From Aeromonas aquatica (GTDB taxonomy: Bacteria; Pseudomonadota; Gammaproteobacteria; Enterobacterales; Aeromonadaceae): a stretch of 64,000 nt of DNA. The notes under the pieces were generated by a model, which saw only the letters and a program-made list of their open reading frames with translations, had not been told where the DNA came from and ran no database searches. The stretch is taken from contig NZ_JRGL01000101.1 in NCBI RefSeq assembly GCF_000764655.1, positions 89,262 to 153,261 on the forward strand, in the 5' to 3' direction. This document shows, one piece after another, positions 39,450 to 50,176 of the stretch (position 1 is its first letter; each line of letters begins with the position of its first letter). Both the position numbers and the translations under genes were made by a program.

Positions 39450-40346
39450 ATCACTGACTTGTTGCAAAGTGACGAACAGTGGTGATATGTTCTCGCCCTT
39501 GGCGACAAACCCATCCCAACCTTCCGGCACTCTTGCCAACACCTTCCGAGCAGCCACTTCGTCTTCAAATTGAGCAAAGACGCAAGCTCCAGTGCCCGTC
39601 ATTCTTGACGGCGCGTATTCTAGCAACCAGCCGAGCGCATTGGCAACCTCGGGGTGGCGCTTTTTCACCAGCAATTCGCAATCGTTTTTCCACCCCCCCT
39701 CCCGCAACTGCTTTTTAGCCAGCAGATCGGACAAGGCCATCTTGGGCGTGTCTCTTGGCAGGTCAGGATCCTGGAACACGGCGGCGGTAGCCACATGGCA
39801 ATCGGGCTTGAGCACCAGATACCAGGCGCTTGGCAGCTCGACCGGTTGCAGCTTCTCACCGACCCCTTCCGCAAAGGCGGCGCGGCCGCGCACAAACACC
39901 GGCACGTCGGCACCCAGCTGGACGCCAAGCTGGGCCAGCTCATCCTGGCTGAGCCCCGCCTGCCAGAGGTGATTGAGGGCGACCAGCGTGGTGGCCGCAT
40001 CCGAGGAGCCGCCGCCGATACCGCCCCCCATGGGCAGGTTTTTTTCCAGCCGGATATGGGCCCCCTGTGGGTTGGCCAGTTTGCTCTGTAATAACCGCGC
40101 GGCGCGGATGATCAGGTTCTGCTCATCGGGCACGCCGGGGATGGCGGGGCTCAGGGTGAGCGAGTCTGTATCCGGCAGCGGCTCGAATTCGAGCCAATCC
40201 CCGTGGTCGAGGAAGATGAACAGGGTCTGCAACTCGTGATAACCATCCGGGCGGCGGCCGTTGACGTGCAGGAAGAGGTTCAACTTGGCCGGTGCGGGCC
40301 AGCGGATTAGCGCCATCGACGGTGCCTGGTCTGGGGAGCTCATCAT
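39429..40346 (-). CDS. ispE: 4-diphosphocytidyl-2-C-methyl-D-erythritol kinase
   Basis: 305 aa GHMP kinase of the MEP isoprenoid pathway. [24 protein letters not shown] (about 15-38), the ATP loop [21 protein letters not shown] (about 109-129) and [11 protein letters not shown] (about 258) are diagnostic. ATG 40346 overlaps the lolB stop (ATGA), implying coupling; ATG 40316 gives an N-terminus closer to E. coli IspE. The last six codons (WGIAKR) and the TAA stop are the first 21 nt of tRNA-Gln, giving a C-terminus unlike that of E. coli. Confidence 0.93.
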   Translation of the reverse strand: MMSSPDQAPSMALIRWPAPAKLNLFLHVNGRRPDGYHELQTLFIFLDHGDWLEFEPLPDTDSLTLSPAIPGVPDEQNLIIRAARLLQSKLANPQGAHIRLEKNLPMGGGIGGGSSDAATTLVALNHLWQAGLSQDELAQLGVQLGADVPVFVRGRAAFAEGVGEKLQPVELPSAWYLVLKPDCHVATAAVFQDPDLPRDTPKMALSDLLAKKQLREGGWKNDCELLVKKRHPEVANALGWLLEYAPSRMTGTGACVFAQFEDEVAARKVLARVPEGWDGFVAKGENISPLFVTLQQVSDWGIAKR

Positions 40347-40926
40347 GGGGCCAGGGTCCACTGGTTGATCTGCAGCTTGAGGCGGCTGCCCTGGCCCGTC
40401 ATGGTCAGCAGGTGGGGCAGGCGATAGCCTTCCTGGTCCCGGTAGTCGCCATAGACAATCTGCCACTGGCCGTCGCGCACCGAGGCCAGGCTGCGTCGGG
40501 GTTGAGCTCGAACTCGGCCTGACCCGGCAGCCCCTTGATCCATTCTGGCAGCCCCTGCACCGGGATATTCCAGCCGGTGAGCTGGTAGACCAGGGCTTCG
40601 GCGTCCTGGCTGTGGTGCAGCTTGCCGTCGTTGTCGATCAGCGTCACCTCGCCCTTGTTGCGGGAGAGCTCCAGGATGTGGGTGCCAACGATGCTGCTGA
40701 GATTGAGGCGATAGTCATCGCCATCTTGCTGCCAGTTGAGACGGGCGCTGCCCTTCTGTTGGGGAGTGATGATGGCCATCTTGCCCGACAGTTGCCAGTG
40801 ATCGAGCCGCTCGAGACGGGCGCGCTCCTGCTGCCAGTTGACCTGATCCCGCTGGGGTTGAGTAGTGGTACAGCCGGCCAGTACCAGCAGGCAGGCGAGG
40901 GAGAAAATACGCAAGAACAAGGTCAT
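40343..40926 (-). CDS. lolB: Outer-membrane lipoprotein receptor LolB, reading frame broken by a 1-nt deletion
   Basis: LolB inserts lipoproteins delivered by LolA into the outer membrane. Signal peptide and lipobox LAGC (Cys about residue 19), then [22 protein letters not shown] and [22 protein letters not shown] are clear LolB features. The first frame runs to 40405 but turns to nonsense after ELNPD; the true C-terminus ([27 protein letters not shown]... ending INQWTLAP) continues in another frame to TGA 40345-40343. One missing base near 40494-40495 explains this: 584+1 nt gives 194 residues, the normal length. Either a sequencing error or a real defect in a normally essential gene. Confidence 0.88.
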
Positions 40927-41044
40927 GCTCCAGAAAGGTGATTTGCAACAGTATAAGGGGCGGCCGTATTGCTTTTAAAGACTTACCCTTTCTCGTACAA
41001 TTGTCGGCCTCATACCCTGTGCACGAAACGATCATCATCCACTC

Positions 41045-42304
41045 ATGAGTCTGCTCGCCCTCGGAATCAACCATAACACCGCCAGTGTCGCCTTGCGGGA
41101 ACGGGTCGCTTTTGGCCCGGACTGCATCGATCGCGCCTTGCGTGAGCTGGTGAAGCAGCCCGGTGTCAGCGAGGCGGTGATCGTCTCCACCTGCAACCGC
41201 ACCGAGCTGTATTGCAGCCTGGAGCAGGGGAACTCGGAACAGGTGTTGCGCTGGCTGCAAGCCTTCCACAAGCTGGATGCGAGCGAAGTGATCTCCGCCA
41301 TCTATCAGCATCAGGACGAAGAGGCGGTACGCCACCTGATGCGGGTCGCCTGTGGCCTCGACTCCCTGGTGTTGGGGGAGCCGCAGATCCTGGGGCAGAT
41401 CAAGCAGTCTTACGCCCATGCCCAGCAGGCCGAGGCGGTGAAGGGGGCCCTAGAGCGGCTGTTCCAGAAGTCCTTCTCGGTGGCGAAACGGGTGCGTACC
41501 GACACCGAGATCGGCGCCAGCGCCGTGTCGGTGGCCTTCGCCGCCGTGAGTCTCGCGCGCCGGATCTTCTCCGATCTCTCCCAGACCAAGGTGTTGCTGG
41601 TCGGCGCCGGGGAGACCATCGAACTGGTGGCCCGCCACCTGCGCGAGCAGAACGTGACCCAGATGATGGTCGCGAACCGCACCCTGCAGCGCGCCCAGCT
41701 GCTGGCCGAGGAGTTTGGCGCCCAGGTGATGACCCTGGAAGAGATCCCGGACTACCTGCACGAGGCGGACATCGTCATCAGCTCCACTGCGAGCCCGCTG
41801 CCCATCATCGGCAAGGGCATGGTGGAGCGCGCCCTCAAGGCGCGGCGCTTCAAGCCGATGTTCCTGGTGGACATCGCCGTGCCGCGGGACATCGAGGCCG
41901 AGGTGGATGAGCTGTCCGACGCCTATCTCTACACGGTGGACGATCTGCAGGGCATCATCGAGCAGAACCTCGAGACCCGCAAGAAGGCCGCCGCCGAGGC
42001 GGAGCTCATCGTGCATGAGGAGCGCGACGACTTCATGGGCTGGTATCGCAGCCAGCACTCGGTCGATCTCATCCGCGACTATCGCCACCAATCCCAACAG
42101 GTGGCGGACGAAGAGCTGCAACGTGCCTTGCTGGCCCTGGCACAGGGCGAGAACGCCGAGCAGGCGCTCAAGGCCATGGCCCATCGTCTCACCAACAAGT
42201 TGATCCACGCCCCGACCCAGGCCCTGCGCCAGGCCGCCGCACAGGGGGATAACCACAAGCTGTCCCAACTGCGCCAGGTGCTGGGGCTGTCACAAGAGTC
42301 ATAA
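41045..42304 (+). CDS. hemA: Glutamyl-tRNA reductase
   Basis: 419 aa, NADPH-dependent reduction of glutamyl-tRNA to glutamate-1-semialdehyde, first step of C5 heme synthesis. Catalytic Cys in [13 protein letters not shown] (about residue 50), [15 protein letters not shown]-like [10 protein letters not shown] (about 113-122), Rossmann motif [14 protein letters not shown] (about 183-196) and C-terminal dimerisation helix. Same length as E. coli HemA (418). Divergent from lolB with 118 bp between them; a TACAAT at about 40999 may be its -10 box. Confidence 0.97.
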   Translation: MSLLALGINHNTASVALRERVAFGPDCIDRALRELVKQPGVSEAVIVSTCNRTELYCSLEQGNSEQVLRWLQAFHKLDASEVISAIYQHQDEEAVRHLMRVACGLDSLVLGEPQILGQIKQSYAHAQQAEAVKGALERLFQKSFSVAKRVRTDTEIGASAVSVAFAAVSLARRIFSDLSQTKVLLVGAGETIELVARHLREQNVTQMMVANRTLQRAQLLAEEFGAQVMTLEEIPDYLHEADIVISSTASPLPIIGKGMVERALKARRFKPMFLVDIAVPRDIEAEVDELSDAYLYTVDDLQGIIEQNLETRKKAAAEAELIVHEERDDFMGWYRSQHSVDLIRDYRHQSQQVADEELQRALLALAQGENAEQALKAMAHRLTNKLIHAPTQALRQAAAQGDNHKLSQLRQVLGLSQES

Positions 42305-42355
42305 TTTTCGGGCAACCTGCCGGTTGTCCCGTCCTCCATTGAGAACACAAGATTT

Positions 42356-43444
42356 ATGAATCCGTCATTGATCAGAAAGCTGGAAGGCCTCATCGAGCGC
42401 CACGAAGAAGTACAGGCCCTGCTCGGCGAGCCCGGGGTCGCCTCGGATCAGGACAGATACCGTGCCCTGACCCGGGAATATGCCCAGCTCGAAGATATCG
42501 TTCACGCCTTCCAGCGCTTCCGTCAGGCCGAGGAGGATCTGGCGACCACCAAGCTGATGCTGGAGGACACCGACACCGACCTGCGCGAGATGGCGCAGGA
42601 GGAGTTGCCGCTGGTCAAGGCCGCGCTGGAGGAGCAGGAGCAGGCGTTGCAGGTGATGCTGCTGCCGCGGGATCCCAAGGATGACAACAACTGCTATCTG
42701 GAGATCCGCGCCGGTGCCGGCGGCGACGAGGCGGCGATCTTCGCCGGCGATCTGTTCCGCATGTATTCACGCTACGCCGAGCGTCAGGGCTGGCGCGTCT
42801 CCATCGTCAGCTGCAACGACGGTGAGCACGGTGGCTATAAAGAGGTGATCGCCAAGGTGGACGGCGAGCGCGTCTACGGTCGCCTCAAGTTTGAGTCCGG
42901 CGGTCACCGGGTGCAGCGGGTGCCCGAGACCGAATCCCAGGGGCGGGTGCACACCTCCGCCTGTACCGTGGCGGTACTGCCGGAAGTGCCGGAAGCCGAG
43001 CAGATCGAGATCAATGCGAACGACCTGAAGATAGACACCTTCCGCGCCTCCGGGGCCGGCGGTCAGCACGTCAACAAGACCGACTCCGCTATCCGCATTA
43101 CCCACCTGCCGACCGGCCTGGTGGTGGAGTGTCAGGATGAGCGCTCCCAGCACAAGAACCGCGCCAAGGCGATGTCGGTGCTCTCCGCCCGCCTGCAGGC
43201 GGCCGAGGACGAGCGCCACCGCGCCGCCGAGCAGAGCACCCGCCGCAACCTGGTGGGCTCTGGCGATCGCTCCGAGCGCATCCGCACCTACAACTACCCC
43301 CAGGGGCGCCTGTCCGAGCACCGCATCAATCTCACGCTCTATCGCCTCGGCGAGATCCTGGAAGGGGATCTGGACTGCGTGATCACCCCGCTGGTGCAGG
43401 AATACCAGGCCGATCAGCTTGCCTCTCTGGCAGATAACGGCTGA
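42356..43444 (+). CDS. prfA: Peptide chain release factor 1
   Basis: 362 aa, reads UAA and UAG stop codons. GGQ motif in [16 protein letters not shown] (about residues 234-236) and the anticodon-like P(A/V)T-type region [19 protein letters not shown] upstream. Length matches E. coli RF1 (360). Follows hemA by 51 bp and overlaps prmC by one base (TGATG). Confidence 0.97.
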   Translation: MNPSLIRKLEGLIERHEEVQALLGEPGVASDQDRYRALTREYAQLEDIVHAFQRFRQAEEDLATTKLMLEDTDTDLREMAQEELPLVKAALEEQEQALQVMLLPRDPKDDNNCYLEIRAGAGGDEAAIFAGDLFRMYSRYAERQGWRVSIVSCNDGEHGGYKEVIAKVDGERVYGRLKFESGGHRVQRVPETESQGRVHTSACTVAVLPEVPEAEQIEINANDLKIDTFRASGAGGQHVNKTDSAIRITHLPTGLVVECQDERSQHKNRAKAMSVLSARLQAAEDERHRAAEQSTRRNLVGSGDRSERIRTYNYPQGRLSEHRINLTLYRLGEILEGDLDCVITPLVQEYQADQLASLADNG

Positions 43445-44331
43445 TGCAGATCCAGCAGGCTCGAGCCCACATCATGACGGTATTGGCACAGGGGGAATCC
43501 CCCCGTGCCGACGCCGATGCGCTGCTCTGCCATCTGCTGGGGTGCCGGCGCGGCTACCTGATGACCTGGCCGGAGCGCGAGCTCGATGCCGCCCAGCAGG
43601 CGACCCTGATGGGCTGGCTCGAGCGTCGCCTCCATGGCGAACCCATCGCTCACCTCATCGGTGAGCGGGAGTTCTGGTCGCTGCCCCTCAGGGTGAGCCC
43701 GGCGACCCTGATCCCGCGCCCGGACACCGAGGTGTTGGTGGAGCAGGCGCTGGTCCGGTTGCCGGAGCCGGCCCAAGCGAGTCAGGCGCCCCTGGCCCTG
43801 CTGGATCTGGGCACCGGCACCGGCGCCATCGCGCTGGCGCTCAAATCCGAGCGACCCAACCTCGACGTATGGGCCGTTGACCGGATGCCGGAGGCCGCGG
43901 CGCTGGCCCGTGCCAACAGCGCGGCCCTGGGGTTGCCCATAGAGGTGCGCGACGGCAGCTGGTTTGAGCCGCTATCGGGCGCGCCGTGTTTTGCCATGAT
44001 CGTCTCCAACCCGCCCTATATCGACGGGACGGATCCGCACCTCGAGGAGGGGGACGTGCGCTTCGAGCCGCGCTCCGCCCTGGTGGCTGACGAGCAGGGG
44101 CTGGCGGACATCCGCCTGATCGTGGCCGAGGCACCGGCCCATCTGACGGCGGGTGGCTGGCTGCTGCTGGAGCACGGCTGGAACCAGGGTGAGCCGGTGC
44201 GTCAACTTTTGCTGCAACGGGGCTACCGCCAGGTAGAAACCGTGCGCGATTACGGGGATAACGAACGAGTGACCCTGGGACAATGGCCTCTGTATGAGGA
44301 ACCCGGGCCACATTCGAGTGAGGACAACTGA
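43444..44331 (+). CDS. prmC: Release factor glutamine N5-methyltransferase
   Basis: 295 aa AdoMet enzyme that methylates the Gln of the GGQ motif in RF1 and RF2. AdoMet motif LLDLGTGTGAIALAL (about 120-134) and catalytic NPPY in IVSNPPYID (about 192-195). N-terminal helical domain present. Start ATG 43444 overlaps the prfA stop, so the two are coupled; the methyltransferase sits directly behind its substrate gene as in E. coli. Confidence 0.96.
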   Translation: MQIQQARAHIMTVLAQGESPRADADALLCHLLGCRRGYLMTWPERELDAAQQATLMGWLERRLHGEPIAHLIGEREFWSLPLRVSPATLIPRPDTEVLVEQALVRLPEPAQASQAPLALLDLGTGTGAIALALKSERPNLDVWAVDRMPEAAALARANSAALGLPIEVRDGSWFEPLSGAPCFAMIVSNPPYIDGTDPHLEEGDVRFEPRSALVADEQGLADIRLIVAEAPAHLTAGGWLLLEHGWNQGEPVRQLLLQRGYRQVETVRDYGDNERVTLGQWPLYEEPGPHSSEDN

Positions 44332-44711
44332 TGTATGTTGCTATCAAGCATCTGCATGTGCTGCTGATTGCGGCGGCTGTGCTGGTGTTTATGCTGCGTT
44401 TTTACTGGGCACAGACCGGCTCTGAGCGGGCCAGCGGTCGGGTGCTGCAAGCCAGCGGCTGGCTCAATGGGCTGGTGGTGCTCTCCGGCGTCCTGCTGTG
44501 CATGGTGCTGGATCTCAATCCGTTCAACAACGCCACCCCCTGGCTCAGCGAGAAACTGACGGCCATCCTGGTGGTGGCCTTCCTGGGCCTGATGGCGCTG
44601 CGCCTCGCGCGCAGCAACGCCATCCGCTGGTTCGCCTTCCTCGGCGTGCTGGGGTGGGTCTATTTTATCGCCAAGCTCGCGGTGCAGAAGCAGGCCAGTC
44701 TGTTCGGTTAG
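44331..44711 (+). CDS. sirB2: SirB2 family membrane protein
   Basis: 126 aa with four hydrophobic helices (about 7-25, 42-62, 72-92, 100-118) and the family start YVAIKHLHVLLIAAAVLVFMLRF. Also called YchQ/SirB; function not established. Overlaps the prmC stop by one base and is followed at once by sirB1, the usual prfA-prmC-sirB2-sirB1-kdsA order. Confidence 0.9.
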   Translation: MYVAIKHLHVLLIAAAVLVFMLRFYWAQTGSERASGRVLQASGWLNGLVVLSGVLLCMVLDLNPFNNATPWLSEKLTAILVVAFLGLMALRLARSNAIRWFAFLGVLGWVYFIAKLAVQKQASLFG

Positions 44712-44713
44712 GA

Positions 44714-45493
44714 ATGACGAAGATGATACGTGTGGACGAATGGACCGATTTCGAGGCTCATGATCTGGCCGAACTGGCGTTGTCGGTGAGCGACGAGATC
44801 CTGGGCCGCAGCGGCGCCGGTGAGACCGAGCTGGCCCGGCTCGATGCCTGGCTGGACGAGGCCATCGCCGAGGGCAACTGTGACGAGGTGCGCCGCCAGC
44901 TGCTCGCCGGCTTCTACCAGACCCTGGGGTTTCGTGGCGACTGGCAGGATTACTTCTCGGCCGCCAACTGCGATCTGGCCCAGGTGCTGGAGCGCAGGCA
45001 GGGCATTCCGGTGAGCCTCGGCATCCTCATCATCCAGCTCGGCCGCAAGATAGGCCTGGATGTAGAGGGGATCTGCTTCCCCGGTCACTTCCTGGTGAGC
45101 TTCGCCGGCAGTGAGGGCGAGGTCTATGTGGACCCCTTCAACGGCGATGAGCTGAGCCTGCATCGCGTCGAGCTGCTGCTGCGCGGCGCCCTCGGCAACC
45201 TGGCTACCCTGAGCGATGACCATCTGCAGCCTTCGGGGCAGTGGGAGATCATCGAGCGGCTGCTCAACGTCAGCAAGGGTGCCCTGCTGCGGGAGGAGCG
45301 CATGACGGAGGCGCTGCGCTGCAGCGAGCTGTTGCTGCGCATGAAGCCCGGCGATCCGCTGGAGACGCGGGATCGGGGCTTCATCTACGAGCAGCTCGAC
45401 TGCCCCCGCTTCGCCGCCGACGATTTTGAATACTTTATTGAACAATGCCCGGACGATCCGGTGGCCGACGTGCTGAAGTCGCAGCTGGCCGCA

Positions 45494-45523
<30 letters not shown>
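44714..45523 (+). CDS. sirB1: SirB1 family protein (transglutaminase-like, TPR)
   Basis: 269 aa, same length as E. coli YchA/SirB1. N-terminal transglutaminase-like fold with RRQGIPVSLGILIIQLGRKIGLDVEGICFPGHFLVSF (about 93-129) and FVDPFN-like YVDPFNGDEL; C-terminal TPR-type helices (LLRMKPGDPLETRDRGFIYEQLDC). Catalysis doubtful, role unknown. ATG 44714 is 3 bp after sirB2; ATG 44723 is an alternative. The 3' end and following spacer are duplicated ahead of kdsA. Confidence 0.92.
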
Positions 45524-46478
<955 letters not shown>

Positions 46479-46501
46479 TATAGGAGGCGGATCGCTTGCT
46501 G

Positions 46502-46531
46502 AAAAATGCCCCGCCACGCGGGGCATTTTTT
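46502..46531 (+). terminator. Intrinsic terminator after kdsA
   Basis: AAAAATGCCCCGC (46502-46514), loop CAC, GCGGGGCATTTTTT; ends the hemA-kdsA gene series. Confidence 0.92.
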
Positions 46532-46781
46532 ATGTCCGCTATATTCTCATTAAGGTCTTAAATAAATCACCGACCAACTATATCATGGTTGCCGTGGTGT
46601 TAATGATGTTAAATATGTTGTGTGATTGATGTCGCTAAATTGATTCTTATAACGTGTGAAAGTGCTGCCGTTGGAATGGCGAAATAGCATGAACCGGGTG
46701 AAATAGGGTTATATTTCGCCGCGGATCACTGCACAGTTTTTTTGCCATCGCCCATGTCAATTAATTAACAGGACGTTGAGC
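46532..46781. other. kdsA-dctA intergenic region
   Basis: 250 bp, clearly AT-richer than its flanks, must hold the dctA promoter. I see no site that meets CRP, FNR or sigma-54 consensus convincingly. AGGA at 46770-46773 is the likely dctA ribosome site. Confidence 0.4.
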
Positions 46782-48065
46782 ATGCACAAGAAAATATTAA
46801 GCAGCCTCTATTTTCAGGTGATATTGGCCATCACCATAGGGGTATTACTGGGGCACTTCTATCCAAGCCTTGGCGCCGATATGAAACCGCTCGGTGATGG
46901 TTTTGTGAAATTAATCAAGATGATCATTGCCCCCGTGATTTTCTGCACAGTCGTGACCGGCATCGCGGGGATGGAGAGCATGAAGGCGGTGGGCAAGACA
47001 GGCGCCATTGCGCTTATCTATTTTGAGGTGGTCAGCACCCTGGCACTGGTCATCGGCCTGTGCGTGGTGAACCTGCTGCAACCGGGGGTGGGCATGAACG
47101 TGGACCCGACCACCCTGGATGCCAGCGCCATCTCTGTCTACACCGAGCAGGCCAAATCACAGGGCATCATCGCCTTCCTGCTCGACGTGATCCCGGGCAG
47201 CGTGATCGGCGCCTTTGCCAGCGGCAATATTCTGCAGGTGTTGTTGTTTGCGGTGCTGTTTGGCTTCTCCCTGCATCATATCGGCGAGAAGGGAAAACTC
47301 ATCTTCAATATGGTGGACAGTTTCTCCCAGGTTATTTTCGGCATCATCAACATGATCATGAAGTTGGCGCCGGTTGGGGCATTTGGCGCCATGGCCTTCA
47401 CCATCGGAAAATATGGCATCGGCTCGCTGGTTCAGCTCGGACAATTAATCGCCAGCTTCTATCTGACCTGTCTGCTGTTTATTTTCCTGGTGCTTGGCAG
47501 CATCGCCAAGGCCAATGGTTTCAGCATCCTGCGCTTTATTTCCTATATCAAGGAAGAGCTGCTAATCGTGCTGGGAACCTCCTCTTCCGAATCCGTCTTG
47601 CCGCGCATGCTGGTCAAGATGGAGGCGCTCGGCTGCAAGAAATCCGTGGTGGGTCTGGTGATCCCGACCGGTTACTCCTTTAACCTGGACGGCACTTCCA
47701 TCTACCTGACCATGGCCGCCGTTTTCATCGCCCAGGCGACCAACACGCCGCTTGACCTGTTCCATCAGATCACCCTGCTGGTGGTGTTGCTCATCTCCTC
47801 CAAGGGGGCGGCAGGGGTGACCGGCAGCGGCTTTATCGTGCTGGCAGCGACTATCTCGGCGGTGGGGCACCTGCCGCTCGCCGGGCTGGCGCTGATCCTG
47901 GGGATAGATCGCTTCATGTCGGAGGCCCGCGCCCTGACCAACCTCATCGGCAACGGGGTCGCGACCCTGGTGGTGGCCCGCTACTGCGATCAGCTCGACG
48001 AGCAGCAGATGCACGAGGTGCTCGCCAAGCCGGCCGCCGTGCAGCGCGTCGATCAACATGGCTAA
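46782..48065 (+). CDS. dctA: C4-dicarboxylate:cation symporter DctA
   Basis: 427 aa member of the DAACS family, aerobic uptake of succinate, fumarate and malate. The serine-rich reentrant loop [13 protein letters not shown] (about 265-277), [18 protein letters not shown] (about 291-308) and [19 protein letters not shown] (about 339-357) match DctA more than GltP. Same length as E. coli DctA (428). ATG 46782 is chosen over TTG 46776 for ribosome-site spacing. Confidence 0.94.
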   Translation: MHKKILSSLYFQVILAITIGVLLGHFYPSLGADMKPLGDGFVKLIKMIIAPVIFCTVVTGIAGMESMKAVGKTGAIALIYFEVVSTLALVIGLCVVNLLQPGVGMNVDPTTLDASAISVYTEQAKSQGIIAFLLDVIPGSVIGAFASGNILQVLLFAVLFGFSLHHIGEKGKLIFNMVDSFSQVIFGIINMIMKLAPVGAFGAMAFTIGKYGIGSLVQLGQLIASFYLTCLLFIFLVLGSIAKANGFSILRFISYIKEELLIVLGTSSSESVLPRMLVKMEALGCKKSVVGLVIPTGYSFNLDGTSIYLTMAAVFIAQATNTPLDLFHQITLLVVLLISSKGAAGVTGSGFIVLAATISAVGHLPLAGLALILGIDRFMSEARALTNLIGNGVATLVVARYCDQLDEQQMHEVLAKPAAVQRVDQHG

Positions 48066-48114
48066 GTGCCGAAGGCCTTGCATCAGTGCAGTGACGAGAG
48101 ATAGTCACCCATAA

Positions 48115-48140
48115 AAAAACGGCCCGAGAGGGCCGTTTTT
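48115..48140. terminator. Bidirectional terminator between dctA and grcA
   Basis: AAAAACGGCCC, loop GAGA, GGGCCGTTTTT between convergent genes. Confidence 0.92.
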
Positions 48141-48166
48141 CGTGGAAGCTGTTATCGCCGGGCGAA

Positions 48167-48547
48167 TTACAGGCTCTTGGTGAAGGTGCGGGTGATCACG
48201 TCACGCTGCTGTTCCGGGGTCAGGGCGTTGAAACGCACGGCGTAGCCGGAGACACGGATGGTGAGCTGCGGATACTTCTCCGGATTGGCGATGGCCTCTT
48301 CCAGGGTCTCACGGCTCAGCACGTTGACGTTCAGGTGTTGACCACCCTCGACCACCGGCTCGGTTTGTACCGGCAGTTCGCGATATTCGAACTGGCCCAG
48401 ATCGGACAGCGCCACTTCCTGGTCGGCGGCGAAGCTGTCGCCCTTGGCGCAGATGCAACGAGCCTGTTGCTTCTCTTCGTCCAGCAGCCAGAAAGAGTTC
48501 AGCAGTGCGGCGTTGTTGGACTGGGTGATTTGGATGCCCTTGATCAT
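48167..48547 (-). CDS. grcA: Autonomous glycyl radical cofactor
   Basis: 126 aa, small spare part that restores activity of oxygen-cleaved pyruvate formate-lyase. Glycyl-radical motif RVSGYAVRF with Gly near residue 101, C-terminal domain identical in plan to PflB. The start MIKGIQITQ (ATG 48547) has AGGAG upstream; the frame is open 5 codons further. FNR-type sites lie upstream, as expected for an anaerobically induced gene. Confidence 0.96.
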   Translation of the reverse strand: MIKGIQITQSNNAALLNSFWLLDEEKQQARCICAKGDSFAADQEVALSDLGQFEYRELPVQTEPVVEGGQHLNVNVLSRETLEEAIANPEKYPQLTIRVSGYAVRFNALTPEQQRDVITRTFTKSL

Positions 48548-48698
48548 GGTATGACTCCTCATAGGAAAGCGGGTTCAATGGTAAGGACATCTCCCCGATG
48601 TTGTTTAACTACCTCGCTCGCGGAGCAGTTAAAGGGGGCTTGCCTTACACCTTTACTTCGTTGGGGTCATATATACCACGATGGTAATAATACGAAAA

Positions 48699-48712
48699 TT
48701 GATCCAAATCAA
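48699..48712. promoter_or_regulatory. FNR box upstream of grcA
   Basis: TTGATCCAAATCAA matches the FNR consensus TTGAT-N4-ATCAA exactly, 152 bp upstream of the grcA start. Known biology: grcA (yfiD) is FNR/ArcA-activated in E. coli. Confidence 0.85.
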
Positions 48713-48751
48713 AAAATGCGCACATAGCGCGTAGCTCAAGATATTAAATTA

Positions 48752-48765
48752 TTGAGTTTAATCAA
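48752..48765. promoter_or_regulatory. Second FNR-like site upstream of grcA
   Basis: TTGAGTTTAATCAA has 9 of 10 consensus bases and lies 53 bp from the first box. E. coli yfiD also carries two FNR sites in tandem, the upstream one reducing expression at high FNR activity, so this spacing is suggestive. Confidence 0.6.
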
Positions 48766-49169
48766 AATTCTCTCATTTTTATGATTTTTTAAGATATATG
48801 AATTATGCATTTTATATTTATCAAATCTAGTAATTTAACTACATCTTTAGGTCTTTTAGGTTTCCGAGATCCCTGTCCGCACCGACTGGGCGCAGAGCAA
48901 AACCGGATCCGGCTGGAATACAGGGGCAGGTATGGCGCCAGAGGTATCGGTAAAAAGAATAAATAAATGACTAAAGCATCGTTTTATCAGATGGTCGCAG
49001 AGAGGAAAGCGCGCTTGTCACCGGCCTCGCCTGGGAAGAGATGGCTGAGCCACGGTTGCGTCCGATGGCCTTGGCCCCTATTCTGGGCGCCTCGTTGCTT
49101 CGCGCGCAGCACAGCGGTGCGCCGATGGGCGAATGCGGGTGAAGCAAACGGCGAGAAGAGAGATGGGTA
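48766..49169. other. grcA-ung intergenic region
   Basis: About 400 bp. AT-rich at first (to about 48860), then GC-rich. Open frames here (for example ATG 48967, 75 codons) have improbable composition and no ribosome site. No recognisable gene or repeat apart from the duplicated ung start at its right end. Confidence 0.4.
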
Positions 49170-49172
49170 TTT

Positions 49173-49322
49173 TTTGAGGAGAGTGGTGTGGTGACCTGGA
49201 CTGATGTACCTGATGCGGAGAAAGCGGTAGAAGGGCAAGGAGCGCAGGACTCTCATTCTACGCCTTCGGCTAAGGAGATTGAGATGCGGACCTGGACTGA
49301 CGTGATTGGATCGGAGAAAGAG
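49173..49322 (+). repeat. Duplicated ung translation-initiation region
   Basis: Copy 1 (about 49173-49226: GAGGAG ribosome site, GTG start, then codons [12 protein letters not shown]) and copy 2 (about 49272-49322: [21 protein letters not shown], the true ung start) are 96 bp apart, in the same frame. The ACCTGGACTGA core and CGGAGAAAG are identical. Confidence 0.8.
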
Positions 49323-49976
49323 CAGGACTATTTCAAGGCAACCCTGGCGACCGTCAGGAGTGAGCGGGAAGCGGGCAAGGTGATCTATCCCCCCGCCACC
49401 GAGGTGTTCAATGCCTTCAAGCTGACCGAACTGGATCAGATCAAGGTGGTGATCCTGGGGCAAGACCCCTATCACGGCCCGAACCAGGCCCATGGCCTCT
49501 GCTTCTCCGTCCTGCCCGGGGTGCGCACGCCTCCCTCTCTGGTCAACATCTATAAGGAGATGCAGCGGGACCTGCCGGGCTTCGTCACCCCCAGCCACGG
49601 CTTCCTGGAATCCTGGGCCAAACAGGGGGTGCTGCTGCTCAATACCGTGCTGACGGTGCAGGCGGGCATGGCTCACTCCCATGCGCATCTGGGCTGGGAG
49701 ACCTTCACCGACAGGGTCATCGAGCAGATCAATGCCAGCTGCCAGGGGGTCGTCTTCCTGTTGTGGGGCGCCCATGCCCAGAAGAAGGGGCGTTTCATCG
49801 ACCGCCAGCGCCACCACGTGCTGAGTGCTCCCCATCCCAGCCCGCTCTCCGCCCATCGCGGCTTCATCGGCTGTGGTCACTTCTCCGAGACCAACCGCCT
49901 GCTGGCCCAGCAGGGCATGACCCCCATCGACTGGCTCTCGGTCTGCGAATTGCCGGTCAAGACCAGCCTGATCTGA
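49284..49976 (+). CDS. ung: Uracil-DNA glycosylase
   Basis: 230 aa (E. coli 229), removes uracil from DNA. Catalytic water-activating Asp in [17 protein letters not shown] (about 56-72), LLLNTVLTV, and the DNA-intercalation loop [11 protein letters not shown] (about 185-195). ATG 49284 with AAGGAG 6 bp upstream gives the family length. The open frame extends in phase to GTG 49188 through a duplicated copy of its own start, which could give a 262-aa form. Confidence 0.96.
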   Translation: MRTWTDVIGSEKEQDYFKATLATVRSEREAGKVIYPPATEVFNAFKLTELDQIKVVILGQDPYHGPNQAHGLCFSVLPGVRTPPSLVNIYKEMQRDLPGFVTPSHGFLESWAKQGVLLLNTVLTVQAGMAHSHAHLGWETFTDRVIEQINASCQGVVFLLWGAHAQKKGRFIDRQRHHVLSAPHPSPLSAHRGFIGCGHFSETNRLLAQQGMTPIDWLSVCELPVKTSLI

Positions 49977-49982
49977 CCCCCA

Positions 49983-50013
49983 CAGTGCGAGCCCGAGAGG
50001 GCTCGCACTGTTT
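49983..50013 (+). terminator. Intrinsic terminator after ung
   Basis: 12-bp perfect arms CAGTGCGAGCCC and GGGCTCGCACTG, GAGA loop, then TTT, 6 bp after the ung stop. Confidence 0.9.
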
Positions 50014-50176
50014 CTGGTCGCCTGTGTCGTTGGCAGGAGGCGGCAATTTCGGTCATTTGAAGGAAGGTGCATGAGCCGGGATTGTCTGCGCCAGATTTGA
50101 TTGAGTGCAAAGTTAGCGCAATAAATGACCGTATACTCGAGGTAGGATCTTTCTCAAATCAGTGCAAGGAGTGCCC

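Noticed and set aside
46600-46700. CRP or FNR site before dctA
   Set aside because: TGTGATTGATGTCGCT and TTGATTCTTATAA resemble half-sites only; the second arm does not match either consensus.
48967-49194. 75-codon frame between grcA and ung
   Set aside because: Rich in Trp, Arg and Cys with no ribosome site; not protein-like.
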